From: CAJXUU01 sp963975265
GTDB taxonomy: Bacteria; Bacteroidota; Bacteroidia; Chitinophagales; Saprospiraceae
DNA length: 64,000 nucleotides
Assembly: GCA_963975265.1 (NCBI GenBank)
Contig: CAXBGT010000004.1
Coordinates: forward strand, 1-64,000
Direction: 5' to 3'
Shown here piece after piece: positions 37,004-46,133 of the stretch; position 1 is the first letter of the stretch, and each line of letters begins with the position of its first letter. The translations under genes were made by a program, and so were the position numbers. The notes beneath the pieces are model-generated. The model was given only the letters and a program-made list of their open reading frames with translations, did no database searches and was not told where the DNA came from.

Positions 37004-37597
37004 CTACAAATATATTAGTCCAAATGCACCATACCCTCCATGATGAGAGATCGACAATTGACAAACTTCTTGATTGCCACTGAACACATGCGGAACCCTA
37101 TTCTCATCACGCTTTAAGGTGATATTTGTAGATCTGGAACCTAATTTATCCTTAATGTAATCAATAACATTACGATCGACACTAGTACTTTCATTCTCAT
37201 TAGAAAAAATTGTAAATACTTTGCTTGACAACTGATTTATCTCAATCATCGAATTTGAAGCTACGGTATGAATATAATGGTCCGTTAATTCCGAATTGGC
37301 TACAAATTTGTGCCCTTGATATGCAACTATGGTTTCATATTTACCTTCTGATTTCTTAGTGATACTTATACATCGCAATGTTTTAGGCGCATATCTAATT
37401 CTATTTTCTATTCTAGAGACGATCTTATATACACTCTCTTTGACAGACCATAGCAGCCAAATCCAAATATCTTCATCACCAAGACGATGGATAATGTCAA
37501 GTTCCTTATCAGAAAATAGTTTGTCCAAATATCTGATTTTGCGCGTCCCATCACCTACCTGAGATATTGATAAATCTACAATATCATTTCCAACCAT
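37004..37597 (-). CDS. 4'-phosphopantetheinyl transferase
   Basis: The 197-residue protein attaches the phosphopantetheine arm of CoA to an acyl carrier protein. The two family motifs are GNDIVDL near the N-terminus and LLWSVKESVYK (residues 48-58) with the Mg-binding Glu54 and Lys58. It is immediately adjacent to the ACP gene (stop of ACP at 37598, start here at 37597), so the natural substrate is almost certainly that ACP. It is the last gene of the cluster in transcription order. Confidence 0.9.
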   Translation of the reverse strand: MVGNDIVDLSISQVGDGTRKIRYLDKLFSDKELDIIHRLGDEDIWIWLLWSVKESVYKIVSRIENRIRYAPKTLRCISITKKSEGKYETIVAYQGHKFVANSELTDHYIHTVASNSMIEINQLSSKVFTIFSNENESTSVDRNVIDYIKDKLGSRSTNITLKRDENRVPHVFSGNQEVCQLSISHHGGYGAFGLIYL

Positions 37598-37855
37598 TTA
37601 TTTTGAAATTTTCTTAGCTATGATCTCTATTGAAGACTTTACATCCAGCATTTGTTCCATTTCATCATCTCCCACTTCAATATCAAATTCGTCCTCGACA
37701 TCAAGAATAACATCGACAAGGTTCGCCGAATTTATCTTCAGGTCTTCTATGAATCTTGTCTCTTCAGATAGGTTTTCAAATGCCTCTTCATTCTGGATAT
37801 ATGGCTTTACTATTTTCTTGAGTTTATCAATTAGTTCTTGATTATTCATCTTCAA
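37598..37855 (-). CDS. Acyl carrier protein
   Basis: The 85-residue acidic protein carries acyl chains on a phosphopantetheine arm. Ser43 in LKINSANLVDVILDVEDEFDIEV is the attachment site, with N-S-A in place of the usual D-S-L, a variant seen in specialised ACPs. The gene overlaps the ketosynthase gene by 14 bp and abuts the phosphopantetheinyl transferase gene. This marks it as the dedicated carrier for the pathway rather than the fatty-acid ACP of the cell. Confidence 0.92.
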   Translation of the reverse strand: MKMNNQELIDKLKKIVKPYIQNEEAFENLSEETRFIEDLKINSANLVDVILDVEDEFDIEVGDDEMEQMLDVKSSIEIIAKKISK

Positions 37856-39119
37856 ATTTTTTATAAATGATACAGCAATTTACATCTCCAAACCCAAAAC
37901 TGGCCTTTGCTACTATTTTTGTATTTGCATTTTCTATTACCGCCTTAGGAATCCTATCTTTATGTATTATTTTTTCTATGTCAGGATGTAAATCATCACA
38001 ATTGATACTAGGAAACACAAAATCATCATATAAACCCAGAATTGCTGCCACTGACTCCACACTGCCTGCAGCCCCAATACAATGTCCTACCATCGACTTT
38101 AAGGAGTGAATATATGGAAAATCAGCCCCTGTACGCCCCAAAGCCTTAGACCAATTATCTACTTCTTCAGGGTCTTTGATAGTTGCCGTAAGGTGTCCGT
38201 TTATAACATCTATCTCTTCAGTAGAAATACCTGCATTATGGATCGCTCCAGTAATACATTTTTGTATTGCCAAGGCATTTGGAGCAGTCATCGTACCTCC
38301 ACCTCTTTGTCCACCAGAATTGACATGACCACCCAATATCTCTGCATAAATCTTAGCTCCTCTAGCCCTAGCACTCTCTAAAGTTTCTAAAACCAATGCT
38401 CCAGCACCACTGCCTGGCACAAACCCTGATGCAGATCCGCTCATGGGTCTCGATCCTTCTGTTGGACTGTCATTGTGTTTATAGCTCATTACTTTCATGG
38501 CATCAAATGCACCCCAGATATACTTCCCATCATCGCTACTACTTCCTACTAACACCTTCGCAGCCTGACCAGCTATTATCCTTTCATATCCCATTAGGAT
38601 AGACTCCGTTCCCGTAGTGCATGCCGAGCTATTTGTTGTCACTTGATTACCGAAGCCGATGATATTGTTCAAGTAGGCACTTACACCACTTGCCATAGTC
38701 TGTGAGGCTGTATTGCTGCCTAACCGTCGAATCTTTCCTTGGTCTATAAGTGTGCTAGCGTCTGCCATCTTTTGAACAGATGAAACTCCTGTACCAAAAA
38801 TACATGCACTATCCCACATGGGCTCTTCTGATGAAAACTCTAAACCGGCATCTAGCCACGCATCCACTCCCGCTACACAACCATACATGATACCATTGCT
38901 ACTGAAATTCCTCAATTGTAACTCGCTCATGTATCTTAGCTTCATCTCCTCGGTAACCGTCGGTATTCCTCCAATACAACAAGAAAAATTTAATTCTTTC
39001 AGCTCATCATAATATTTGATGCCAGATCTTCCCGCTTTGATGGCATTTTTGAAATCAGACAATCCTACACCGTTTGGTGCTACTACTCCTAGTCCTGTTA
39101 TTACCACTCTTGTTTTCAT
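37842..39119 (-). CDS. Beta-ketoacyl-ACP synthase (KAS II-like)
   Basis: The 425-residue condensing enzyme has the full catalytic set: Cys167 in NSSACTTGTES, His309 in NGHLTATIKD, Lys341 and His346 in SLKSMVGHCIGAAGS. The first His motif (GHLTAT) departs from the usual HGTST form, which may mark a specialised branch. With the dehydratase, reductase and ACP next to it, it probably elongates acyl chains that serve as starters for the type III polyketide synthase. Confidence 0.92.
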   Translation of the reverse strand: MKTRVVITGLGVVAPNGVGLSDFKNAIKAGRSGIKYYDELKELNFSCCIGGIPTVTEEMKLRYMSELQLRNFSSNGIMYGCVAGVDAWLDAGLEFSSEEPMWDSACIFGTGVSSVQKMADASTLIDQGKIRRLGSNTASQTMASGVSAYLNNIIGFGNQVTTNSSACTTGTESILMGYERIIAGQAAKVLVGSSSDDGKYIWGAFDAMKVMSYKHNDSPTEGSRPMSGSASGFVPGSGAGALVLETLESARARGAKIYAEILGGHVNSGGQRGGGTMTAPNALAIQKCITGAIHNAGISTEEIDVINGHLTATIKDPEEVDNWSKALGRTGADFPYIHSLKSMVGHCIGAAGSVESVAAILGLYDDFVFPSINCDDLHPDIEKIIHKDRIPKAVIENANTKIVAKASFGFGDVNCCIIYKKFEDE

Positions 39120-39143
39120 ATCAGTATGATTTTCATAACACTA

Positions 39144-39599
39144 CTACTTCTGTAATTTTATCATTCCTGCGATTGTGCCTTGACACACCACCTCATTGTC
39201 AGCGTTTCGCATTACAACTTTACACTTTAATTTTCCAAATCGGAAATAGACCTTTTCAGATTTTACAATTACTTTTTCATTTGGATATACGGGTAACAAA
39301 TATTCTACTTCATTCGATGTCATTGCAATCTGGAAATTATCGACATTTTCTTCCCTTTGCTTAATCAGGTTGATCCCTAAACACACCAAACCAATCTGTG
39401 CCATCGTCTCAGTGAGTATGACTCCTGGTGTGACAGGGTTGTCTTTGAAATGCCCTCGATAAAAATCACTGTCAGCGGCATAAGTATAAGAACCTATGAC
39501 CCCTAATTCCGTAACTTCAATTATCTCATCCACAAACAAAAATGGTTCTGAATATGGTAGAGACTTTAGAATGTAGGCGTATGAGTTATTCTTTTTCAT
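39144..39599 (-). CDS. Hotdog-fold 3-hydroxyacyl-ACP dehydratase (FabZ-like)
   Basis: The 151-residue protein has the FabZ-type hotdog signature: His50 in YRGHFKDNPVTPGV and Glu64 in LTETMAQIG, the catalytic pair. It would dehydrate 3-hydroxyacyl-ACP during chain elongation. It lies 24 bp upstream of the ketosynthase gene. Position and motif fit an elongation module committed to the neighbouring polyketide pathway. Confidence 0.88.
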   Translation of the reverse strand: MKKNNSYAYILKSLPYSEPFLFVDEIIEVTELGVIGSYTYAADSDFYRGHFKDNPVTPGVILTETMAQIGLVCLGINLIKQREENVDNFQIAMTSNEVEYLLPVYPNEKVIVKSEKVYFRFGKLKCKVVMRNADNEVVCQGTIAGMIKLQK

Positions 39600-39693
39600 G
39601 CTTAGTTAGAAGTACTAATTCCCTGCAATATTATTTCATCATCTTTAAGTTACAAAACATACTCGGATTGCAGCTATTCTGCATTCTTCAGTA

Positions 39694-40491
39694 TCAAACG
39701 ATTCGTTCTCCCCCATCAACAGGTATAATCGCTCCGTTGATCCAGCTAGCTTCATCAGTACATAGAAGAAAGACAACATCTGCCACATTTTCAGGAGTCG
39801 TCAATTGTTTGTACGGATTTCTCAGTATTGTATGATTTCTAATGTCCTCATGCCCAGGAATCATGTGAAAAGATGGTGTTTCTGTCACTCCGGCCTGAAT
39901 ACAATTACTTCGTATTCCAAATGGAGCAAATTCTAACGCAATACTCCGAGAGATGGCTTCTAGTGCAGCTTTTGCCGCCGATACCGCAGCATAGTTTTTC
40001 CATGCCCTTTGATTTCCTTCACTAGTAAAACTAATCACTCTTGCATCATCACAGAATAGTTTTGTTTTAAAAACTTCTCTTACCCAATCGTAAAGACAAA
40101 TAGCCATTGCATCAATTGTAATTCTAAAATCATCACTTTTCAGCACTTGGTTGTCTTCACTTTGCATTGGCTTAAGATTTCCACGAGCTATGCTGAAAAC
40201 TATCGTTTTTATTGAACCCAAAGGCTGTATTTTGAATAAAAGATTAGCTACAGATTCAGCTCGCTTATCAGCTCTTGTAGCATCGATATTGTAGGTCACG
40301 ACTTCTACTCCATTAGACATCATGCTGTTAATATCTTCCGCAAATCTTGGCATGTCCGATTTTCTGTCTCTGTGAATGATGCAAATATTCATACCCTGAC
40401 TTGCTAATTTCTTAGCTGAAGCCAGCCCCAGACCACTTGATCCACCTAAGATCATTGCCCATTCGTTTTTGTTTTTAAATATTTGCTCCAT
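39694..40491 (-). CDS. Short-chain dehydrogenase with enoyl-ACP reductase signature
   Basis: The 265-residue Rossmann protein has the cofactor loop GGSSGLGLASA at residues 16-26. The catalytic residues are Tyr167 and Lys174 in YAAVSAAK, a Y-x6-K spacing typical of enoyl-ACP reductases (FabI, FabL), whereas ordinary short-chain dehydrogenases have Y-x3-K. It begins 6 bp after the type III synthase gene. With the ketosynthase and dehydratase it would complete a chain-elongation cycle; a separate ketoreductase is not encoded here and would come from the cell or this enzyme. Confidence 0.85.
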   Translation of the reverse strand: MEQIFKNKNEWAMILGGSSGLGLASAKKLASQGMNICIIHRDRKSDMPRFAEDINSMMSNGVEVVTYNIDATRADKRAESVANLLFKIQPLGSIKTIVFSIARGNLKPMQSEDNQVLKSDDFRITIDAMAICLYDWVREVFKTKLFCDDARVISFTSEGNQRAWKNYAAVSAAKAALEAISRSIALEFAPFGIRSNCIQAGVTETPSFHMIPGHEDIRNHTILRNPYKQLTTPENVADVVFLLCTDEASWINGAIIPVDGGERIV

Positions 40492-40497
40492 AGTCTA

Positions 40498-41547
40498 CTA
40501 CCATTCTAATAATACGCGTTGCGCTGAAAATCCCGGACCAAAACTAAGCATAAGGCCTTTTTGTCCTTTGGGTATATCCTTATCCATAAATCTCTCCAGC
40601 ACATATAACACTGTAGCACTTGACATATTTCCATATAGCCTTAGTACTTCTTTGGTGTCATCGATATTCTTACCCATGGCACCGAATAGCTCTTGGGTAG
40701 TAAGCACGATTTTCTTTCCTCCTGGATGAAATATTAGATGATCCACATCCGCAATCACATGCCCAGTCTTCTCTAAGAATGGGTGAATAATATTTGGGAA
40801 ATGCTCCGCTATGGTCTCTGGCACAGCTTGGTCTAAAATCATCTGCAAACCACTATTTTTGAGATCAAAACCCATTAGTCTTGTTGTGTTAGGAAAATGA
40901 TACATTTCCTCATTAAGTACGGTAGGGCCATCATCTTTTTCATCTGAAGACAACAATACACAAGCTGCTCCATCTCCGAAAATGGCAGCACTTACTATAT
41001 TCGCCATCGAATAATCATCCAACTGGAAGGTTGCCGTAGGCGATTCGACAGCAATGACCGCAGCCTTTTTACCGGGGTTAGCTTTGAGGAAATTTTTGGC
41101 GTAAATAATTCCTGACACCCCTGCAGCGCAACCCATCTCTGTAACTGGAAGACGCACAACATCCTGTCTCATTCCCATCTTATTTATCAGGTAAGCGTCG
41201 ACAGAAGGTATCATAAATCCTGTACAGGAAACAGAGATCAAATAATCAATTTCATCCGCTTTCCATTCTGCTTTATCAAGTGCATTAATCAGAGCTTGCT
41301 CAGCTAGTGGAAGTATTCCTTTTACATATAGATCATTCCTAGCTTCGAAAGAGTCTACTGAAAATACATCTTCAGGACTGATAACTGAATATCTCCTATC
41401 TACAGCTGCATTTCGAAATATCTTAAGCACTTTACGCTGAAATCGTTCGTCCTGACCTGACATCCATGCCTTTACGAATGGAATAATTTCGTCTGTCGAT
41501 CGACTGATCCCAGGTAAGGCTTTTGCTACAGCTTTTATTTTGACCAT
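40498..41547 (-). CDS. Type III polyketide synthase (chalcone-synthase-like)
   Basis: The 349-residue enzyme condenses an acyl starter with malonyl units on a single active site without an ACP-bound intermediate. The catalytic triad is Cys140 (TEMGCAAGVSG), His274 (IFHPGGKKI) and Asn307 (LYGNMSSATV). The order type III synthase, methyltransferase, FAD oxidoreductase parallels the Streptomyces griseus srsA-srsB-srsC operon that makes alkylresorcinol-derived phenolic lipids and quinones. Product identity is inferred from this order. Confidence 0.93.
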   Translation of the reverse strand: MVKIKAVAKALPGISRSTDEIIPFVKAWMSGQDERFQRKVLKIFRNAAVDRRYSVISPEDVFSVDSFEARNDLYVKGILPLAEQALINALDKAEWKADEIDYLISVSCTGFMIPSVDAYLINKMGMRQDVVRLPVTEMGCAAGVSGIIYAKNFLKANPGKKAAVIAVESPTATFQLDDYSMANIVSAAIFGDGAACVLLSSDEKDDGPTVLNEEMYHFPNTTRLMGFDLKNSGLQMILDQAVPETIAEHFPNIIHPFLEKTGHVIADVDHLIFHPGGKKIVLTTQELFGAMGKNIDDTKEVLRLYGNMSSATVLYVLERFMDKDIPKGQKGLMLSFGPGFSAQRVLLEW

Positions 41548-41604
41548 AAATTACTATTCGTTTGTTATTTGTAGTGTCATGTTGGTTTTATTCGCATTAT
41601 GTAA

Positions 41605-42321
41605 TTAATATTTCTTTTTAAACAGTATCCACTGAAATCGAAATGCCCACATCCACTTGATTGTATATTTTTCAACTTCCAGTGCAGCAGAATATTTTTC
41701 TAGATCTGGCCTTTTAAAACCTCTTAATATCGATGTCAACCCATCCTGCCTTATCATGGGATTTGGAATAAAGAGTGTGAGTAAATTAAAAAGAAAATAA
41801 GCAACCTGACTTCTATTGAGATCATTTATGACAACCCCCAATTTAGCTTTTTGGGCTCCGATCCTCATTACGTCGATGATATCATCATCTTTGAGGTGAT
41901 GCAGAAACAATGTCCCTAAGAGTATATCATAATCTAGATTCTCAAAAGTGGCAGTACTCACATATTCTGTTTTATATTTGATCTCAGGATATTTAGCTGA
42001 CTCTTTTCGAGCATAGTTGACCGTGAAGTCATTAGCATCCATTCCTAGAATATCTACTTTTCTACCTTGCTTTCTAAGTTTGTCAGTGACCAATCGAAGC
42101 ATATCTCCACTTCCACTGCCTATATCTACTATTTTTAGCACTTTATCTTTCGGGTGATTAGCAATTAACTGATCAAGCCCATTAAGGGTGACGTCATTTC
42201 CCCCCAACCACTTATTGATCCAATCTAACTTAGCCAACGATCGACTTAGCAGGTCTCCCTCCATTTCTAGATCATCCATTATCTCAGTCCTTTCGCTTCT
42301 TTTGCTTGTATCTAAAAACAT
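41605..42321 (-). CDS. SAM-dependent methyltransferase
   Basis: The 238-residue class I methyltransferase shows motif I in IVDIGSGSGDMLRLV (about residues 64-78) and the acidic post-motif around LGMDANDF. An extended hydrophobic C-terminal part (YFLFNLLTLFIPNPMI) may bind a lipid-like substrate. It sits between the type III synthase and the FAD oxidoreductase genes, matching the position of the methyltransferase in phenolic-lipid operons, and so probably methylates the aromatic head or ring oxygen. Confidence 0.88.
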   Translation of the reverse strand: MFLDTSKRSERTEIMDDLEMEGDLLSRSLAKLDWINKWLGGNDVTLNGLDQLIANHPKDKVLKIVDIGSGSGDMLRLVTDKLRKQGRKVDILGMDANDFTVNYARKESAKYPEIKYKTEYVSTATFENLDYDILLGTLFLHHLKDDDIIDVMRIGAQKAKLGVVINDLNRSQVAYFLFNLLTLFIPNPMIRQDGLTSILRGFKRPDLEKYSAALEVEKYTIKWMWAFRFQWILFKKKY

Positions 42322-42461
42322 ATATTAAGTTTTCACAACTAATGTTGCTTTCCATTGCCTGCAAACCTAGTTAATTTGACATAATTCGTAACGCAATGTT
42401 AGCCTAATTGATCATTTTAATCATCAATTTAGTGAAATTCATTTCATTTGAATCTACACAC

Positions 42462-43616
42462 TCATTCAATAATATTAAGTAGTTCTCCATGGGTCTGTTT
42501 GATAATACGTGGCAGCATAGAAGGGACATAAGTAAGCGCATTTAATCCAAATTCTAGTACCTTATCTCTCCCAAAAAAACAATTGAATAATCTACCTGCC
42601 ATTAACCTTTTTCTAAAAGTCTGATCCCACAACTTAGAATACTGTCTTTCCATTGCATCTCGACTTTCTATTTTACCATGTACAAATGCCAATATTGATT
42701 GTGATAAGATGAGACCACTATGGATCGCCATGCCCATCCCGTTTCCACATAATGGATGGATCATCCCAGCACTGTCTCCACTCATCAAAAGGTGATTCTC
42801 TACGGTAGGTTTTGGGAGAAATGATACTTGACTGATGGTCAATGGCTGGTCGAAAACTGATTCACAGTTATTGAATATTTCCTTTAGGTGTGGATTTTCG
42901 CAAAGTACTTCTTCTTGAAATGTCTCCGTATTCTTGTATTTTTTGAATGCTGAATAATCTGTCAGATAGCAGATATTGATATGATCATTTTCTACTTTAG
43001 ACACACCACAGTAGCCACCCTCGAAGTTATGAAGTGCCACCAAATCGGATGGAAACTCACCTTTATAGTGCGATTTTACTCCGAGATAAGGCGATTTTTG
43101 CTTGACGAATGATCTACCAAGCGTCATGTCAAGATTTGATCGTTTTCCAAATGCTCCGATCACAATTTCAGCTTGATACTCTTCTCCACTTTTACAAATG
43201 ATCAAAAACCTATCTTCCTCCTCAATAAATTTTATATCAGTAGCAAAATCACTATATACACGCACTCCATTAGCGATAGCTTTTCTATACAGTACGTCAT
43301 CCAAGGTGTATCGACTAATCCCGAAACCTCCTAAAGGCAAGCCAGTTTTGATCGTCTTTCCTCTCGATGTGCTCAACTCAAACCGAGTGATATCTACCGC
43401 CCCGTAATCAAATGGATCAACCTCCAAATAGGAAAGATAGGGCAAAACCTCTTTAGAGATATACTCTCCACAAACCTTATGTTTTGGATATTGATTTTTC
43501 TCGATTAACCTAACATCGACTCCATTTTTGGAGAGGTGGATCGCATTGACTAATCCAGCTAATCCTCCTCCGATGATTATGACACGCTGGGTTTTGCCTT
43601 TTGATGTTGTGCTCAT
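42462..43616 (-). CDS. FAD-dependent oxidoreductase, geranylgeranyl-reductase/hydroxylase type
   Basis: The 384-residue flavoprotein has the N-terminal FAD motif VIIIGGGLAGLVNAIHLSKNG, a segment KHKVCGEYISKE as in geranylgeranyl-reductase-like enzymes, and the second FAD motif LLMSGDSAGMIHPLCGNGMGMAIHSG. In the comparable Streptomyces operon the flavoprotein hydroxylates the ring of the resorcinol before oxidation to a quinone. It is the first gene of the cluster in transcription order, with 140 bp to the methyltransferase gene, so a secondary promoter there is possible. Confidence 0.88.
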   Translation of the reverse strand: MSTTSKGKTQRVIIIGGGLAGLVNAIHLSKNGVDVRLIEKNQYPKHKVCGEYISKEVLPYLSYLEVDPFDYGAVDITRFELSTSRGKTIKTGLPLGGFGISRYTLDDVLYRKAIANGVRVYSDFATDIKFIEEEDRFLIICKSGEEYQAEIVIGAFGKRSNLDMTLGRSFVKQKSPYLGVKSHYKGEFPSDLVALHNFEGGYCGVSKVENDHINICYLTDYSAFKKYKNTETFQEEVLCENPHLKEIFNNCESVFDQPLTISQVSFLPKPTVENHLLMSGDSAGMIHPLCGNGMGMAIHSGLILSQSILAFVHGKIESRDAMERQYSKLWDQTFRKRLMAGRLFNCFFGRDKVLEFGLNALTYVPSMLPRIIKQTHGELLNIIE

Positions 43617-44061
43617 ATGAGGTGAAGGTAAAAGATTGGCAGGTAATTATATGAAATATTCATAAGATATAATTGCAAATTTCTTTGGTCAATGCAGATA
43701 AATTAAAAGTATATTATTCACAATCTCCTCAGACAAAATAAAACTATTCCTGTACTTCCTTTCTATCAATCATTACAGGTAGGAGAATTACATATCAAAA
43801 AAGTAGCAACTCCAAAACACAACAGTTTATCATCGTTATTTGATCGCAAGCAAACCCACAGGGTAATACTTCGATTAATACATCCAAATATGATTTATTA
43901 ACCATTTCCTATTGTGTCTACTGAAGATGTGGAATGATATTATTGTAACTTTTCCCTAAAAATAATGGCTCAGAAATAAGATTAATATTCTTATGTGTTT
44001 TTTGTACGATCTTATCAACACAGTATACAAGTGATAAAAACTTGAATATTCGTCCAACTCC
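43617..44061. other. Intergenic region, nothing recognised
   Basis: AT-rich stretch that should hold the promoter of the polyketide cluster on the minus strand and the 3' end of the patatin transcript. I see no hairpin terminator, gene or repeat. Confidence 0.5.
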
Positions 44062-45672
44062 TTATGCAATTTCACCCTTTTTACCACTCAGTTGCTTATT
44101 CAGTAACCAATATGGATCTAGTTTAAATTGTTCCCAATCAAGTAATATTCTAGCATTCAATTCTATTAAATCATCTTGATATTCTGCAGTGAGAGTGTCC
44201 CATACTTTTTCCTTGTAAGTACCTGTCATCACCCTTTCCAGATACCTTAAAAGATTTCGACATTGAGTAAATTGACCACAAGCAATTAGATCATTCAACA
44301 CTTTATCCTCAAATTCTTTCTCTGTAAACCATAAGGTTGTGGGCATATTATTAGCTACTTTAGTTATCCTTTTCATAGCCTCCGTAAGTTGCTGATCATT
44401 TTTTTGGAGTGTATATATATAGTTTGATTTGAATCTGTAGTTCCAATCATTACTACGATATAATGCTTCCAATGATAGCCTCCTAATCCTGCGTAGGAAG
44501 ACATCCGACACCATTTTCAGAACAGAGGTTAATCTGAATTTGATGAGATAGACGAGAATATAAACAGGCGTCTTTATCAGTATTCTGAAGTCTTTTAGCA
44601 GTTCCTGAAGTTGATCTGCACCAAAATTTTGCTTAATGGCAGTCGACAATTGCGCCTTGGCATAAAAATAGACCAAAAACCAAATCACAATGAGTGGCAG
44701 AAAACTTGATAATGCAATGGTAAGTAATCTAGACATTGGAGCAAAAACAAGCAATGCTACCGCTGCAATCATAAATATTGCTGCAAAATTATTGATGCCA
44801 TTAATTGTAATAAAATTTTTGATTCCACCATCTTCCAAAATAGGAACTTCGTAAGGCGTCATCATATCACTCGATACATCAGATACGATATAGGTACCAA
44901 TAAATGGCTGCTCGGCAGACGAATGCCTTTGCTCTGCCAGCCTTACACCTTCAATACCCAAATTATCAATAATACCTCCATCCATAATGGCCGTCTTCTG
45001 ATAGTCTTTTTGACTGGTCCATACCTTATCCAAATCACTATCAGGTCCATTACCAAAATCTACAGGCATTATCATTGGCTCGAATCCCCCTGGGAAACAA
45101 CTGGAAGCTGCCACAGCATCAGCTATCCGAATATTTCTAGTGGCTGCTTGGGGTACATTCAAATGCCCATTCCCGAATTTGCCTTGTCCTTTTTCCTCTT
45201 GAAATCGAAACTGAATCCCAAATGTAAATTCTGAAGAACCAAATATCACATCCGTTAAGTGAGAACTACTGCCATTGTAAAGTACATCAAAAGTAGCGCC
45301 CTCAAAAAATATTTCATTATATACTTCCGAAAATGCATTAATCATATCCTTACTCTTATGCGGATTGACCCATTTGCTTGGATTACTTAATTTATGCAAT
45401 GCTAATTCCACAAGTTGGTCATTCAACAATAACTCATAGAGGTCTTCGAAACAGTCATCAAAAGTCTTTCCTTGTGCAAGTCTTAATGCATACATAGCAC
45501 CCGTAAAAGTACCTCCAGAAATAGTAGAAATGATTTTTACTTCCTCAAGGATTGATTTCCCTTTGAATGTTTGATGATTAAGATATGAAAGCGCTCCAAG
45601 ATGAAATGTAGTAGCACGGTATCCTCCTCCTGATAAAGAGACGGCAATATTTTTAAATGGTAAGGGAATCAT
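44062..45672 (-). CDS. Patatin-like phospholipase with central membrane segment
   Basis: The 536-residue protein opens with the patatin oxyanion loop SLSGGGYRATTFHLG (12-26), the nucleophile Ser52 in STISGGTF and the catalytic Asp231 in IMDGGIIDNLG. There is no signal peptide. Residues about 295-337 form a strongly hydrophobic double segment (AAIFMIAAVALLVF and ALSSFLPLIVIWFLVYFY), followed by a 200-residue helical cytoplasmic part. It is probably a lipid acyl hydrolase anchored to the inner membrane. It is monocistronic, and patatins of this kind appear both in lipid turnover and in defence systems; no defence partner is seen here. Confidence 0.88.
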   Translation of the reverse strand: MIPLPFKNIAVSLSGGGYRATTFHLGALSYLNHQTFKGKSILEEVKIISTISGGTFTGAMYALRLAQGKTFDDCFEDLYELLLNDQLVELALHKLSNPSKWVNPHKSKDMINAFSEVYNEIFFEGATFDVLYNGSSSHLTDVIFGSSEFTFGIQFRFQEEKGQGKFGNGHLNVPQAATRNIRIADAVAASSCFPGGFEPMIMPVDFGNGPDSDLDKVWTSQKDYQKTAIMDGGIIDNLGIEGVRLAEQRHSSAEQPFIGTYIVSDVSSDMMTPYEVPILEDGGIKNFITINGINNFAAIFMIAAVALLVFAPMSRLLTIALSSFLPLIVIWFLVYFYAKAQLSTAIKQNFGADQLQELLKDFRILIKTPVYILVYLIKFRLTSVLKMVSDVFLRRIRRLSLEALYRSNDWNYRFKSNYIYTLQKNDQQLTEAMKRITKVANNMPTTLWFTEKEFEDKVLNDLIACGQFTQCRNLLRYLERVMTGTYKEKVWDTLTAEYQDDLIELNARILLDWEQFKLDPYWLLNKQLSGKKGEIA

Positions 45673-45827
45673 AGAGGTTAGTTTATACCCAAAAATAACT
45701 ATATCAATGTTATTTTTTATACGTATAAATGCCTGTTTTCATAAAGTAGTTTTGGTTAAATAACCTCTATGTAAAGAGAGTATCTCGATCTTGAGGGGAT
45801 ATAACTGAAACATTTTTTGAGTTCTTA

Positions 45828-46133
45828 TTACTTTTTTGGTTCAAATACCCACCAGATCTCGCCACTTTTTGGACTGTAACTCAATTTAATAACTCCTAAG
45901 TAAGATTGAATGAGATATTTCCCATTTATATCAAGATAATCTCCATCGAGAGTGGCATTAAACTTACCATCATCATAATTGAATATGATCCCATTACTAA
46001 ACTCAAGTCTTGCGTTTTTTTCACCTTTTCTAGTCTTTGAATCAAACACTTTACTTTTGAGTGAGACCCCATATGATTCATAGTTGATGTAATCATCATT
46101 GCTAACTTTGAAATGATTGGATTTTAAGATCAA
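45828..46133 (-). CDS. Small hypothetical protein, beta-rich
   Basis: The 101-residue protein has no signal peptide or membrane segment. It appears to be mostly beta-strands (NARLEFSNGIIFNYDDGKFNATLDGDYLDINGKYLIQSYLGVIKLSYSP) and ends GEIWWVFEPKK. I do not recognise a family. The coding frame is balanced and starts at ATG, but it is short and isolated, so the call is moderate. Confidence 0.55.
   Translation of the reverse strand: MILKSNHFKVSNDDYINYESYGVSLKSKVFDSKTRKGEKNARLEFSNGIIFNYDDGKFNATLDGDYLDINGKYLIQSYLGVIKLSYSPKSGEIWWVFEPKK

Noticed and set aside
44062..45672. Patatin as part of an anti-phage system
   Set aside because: No nucleotide cyclase, sensor or other defence partner is adjacent, so a defence call is not supported.
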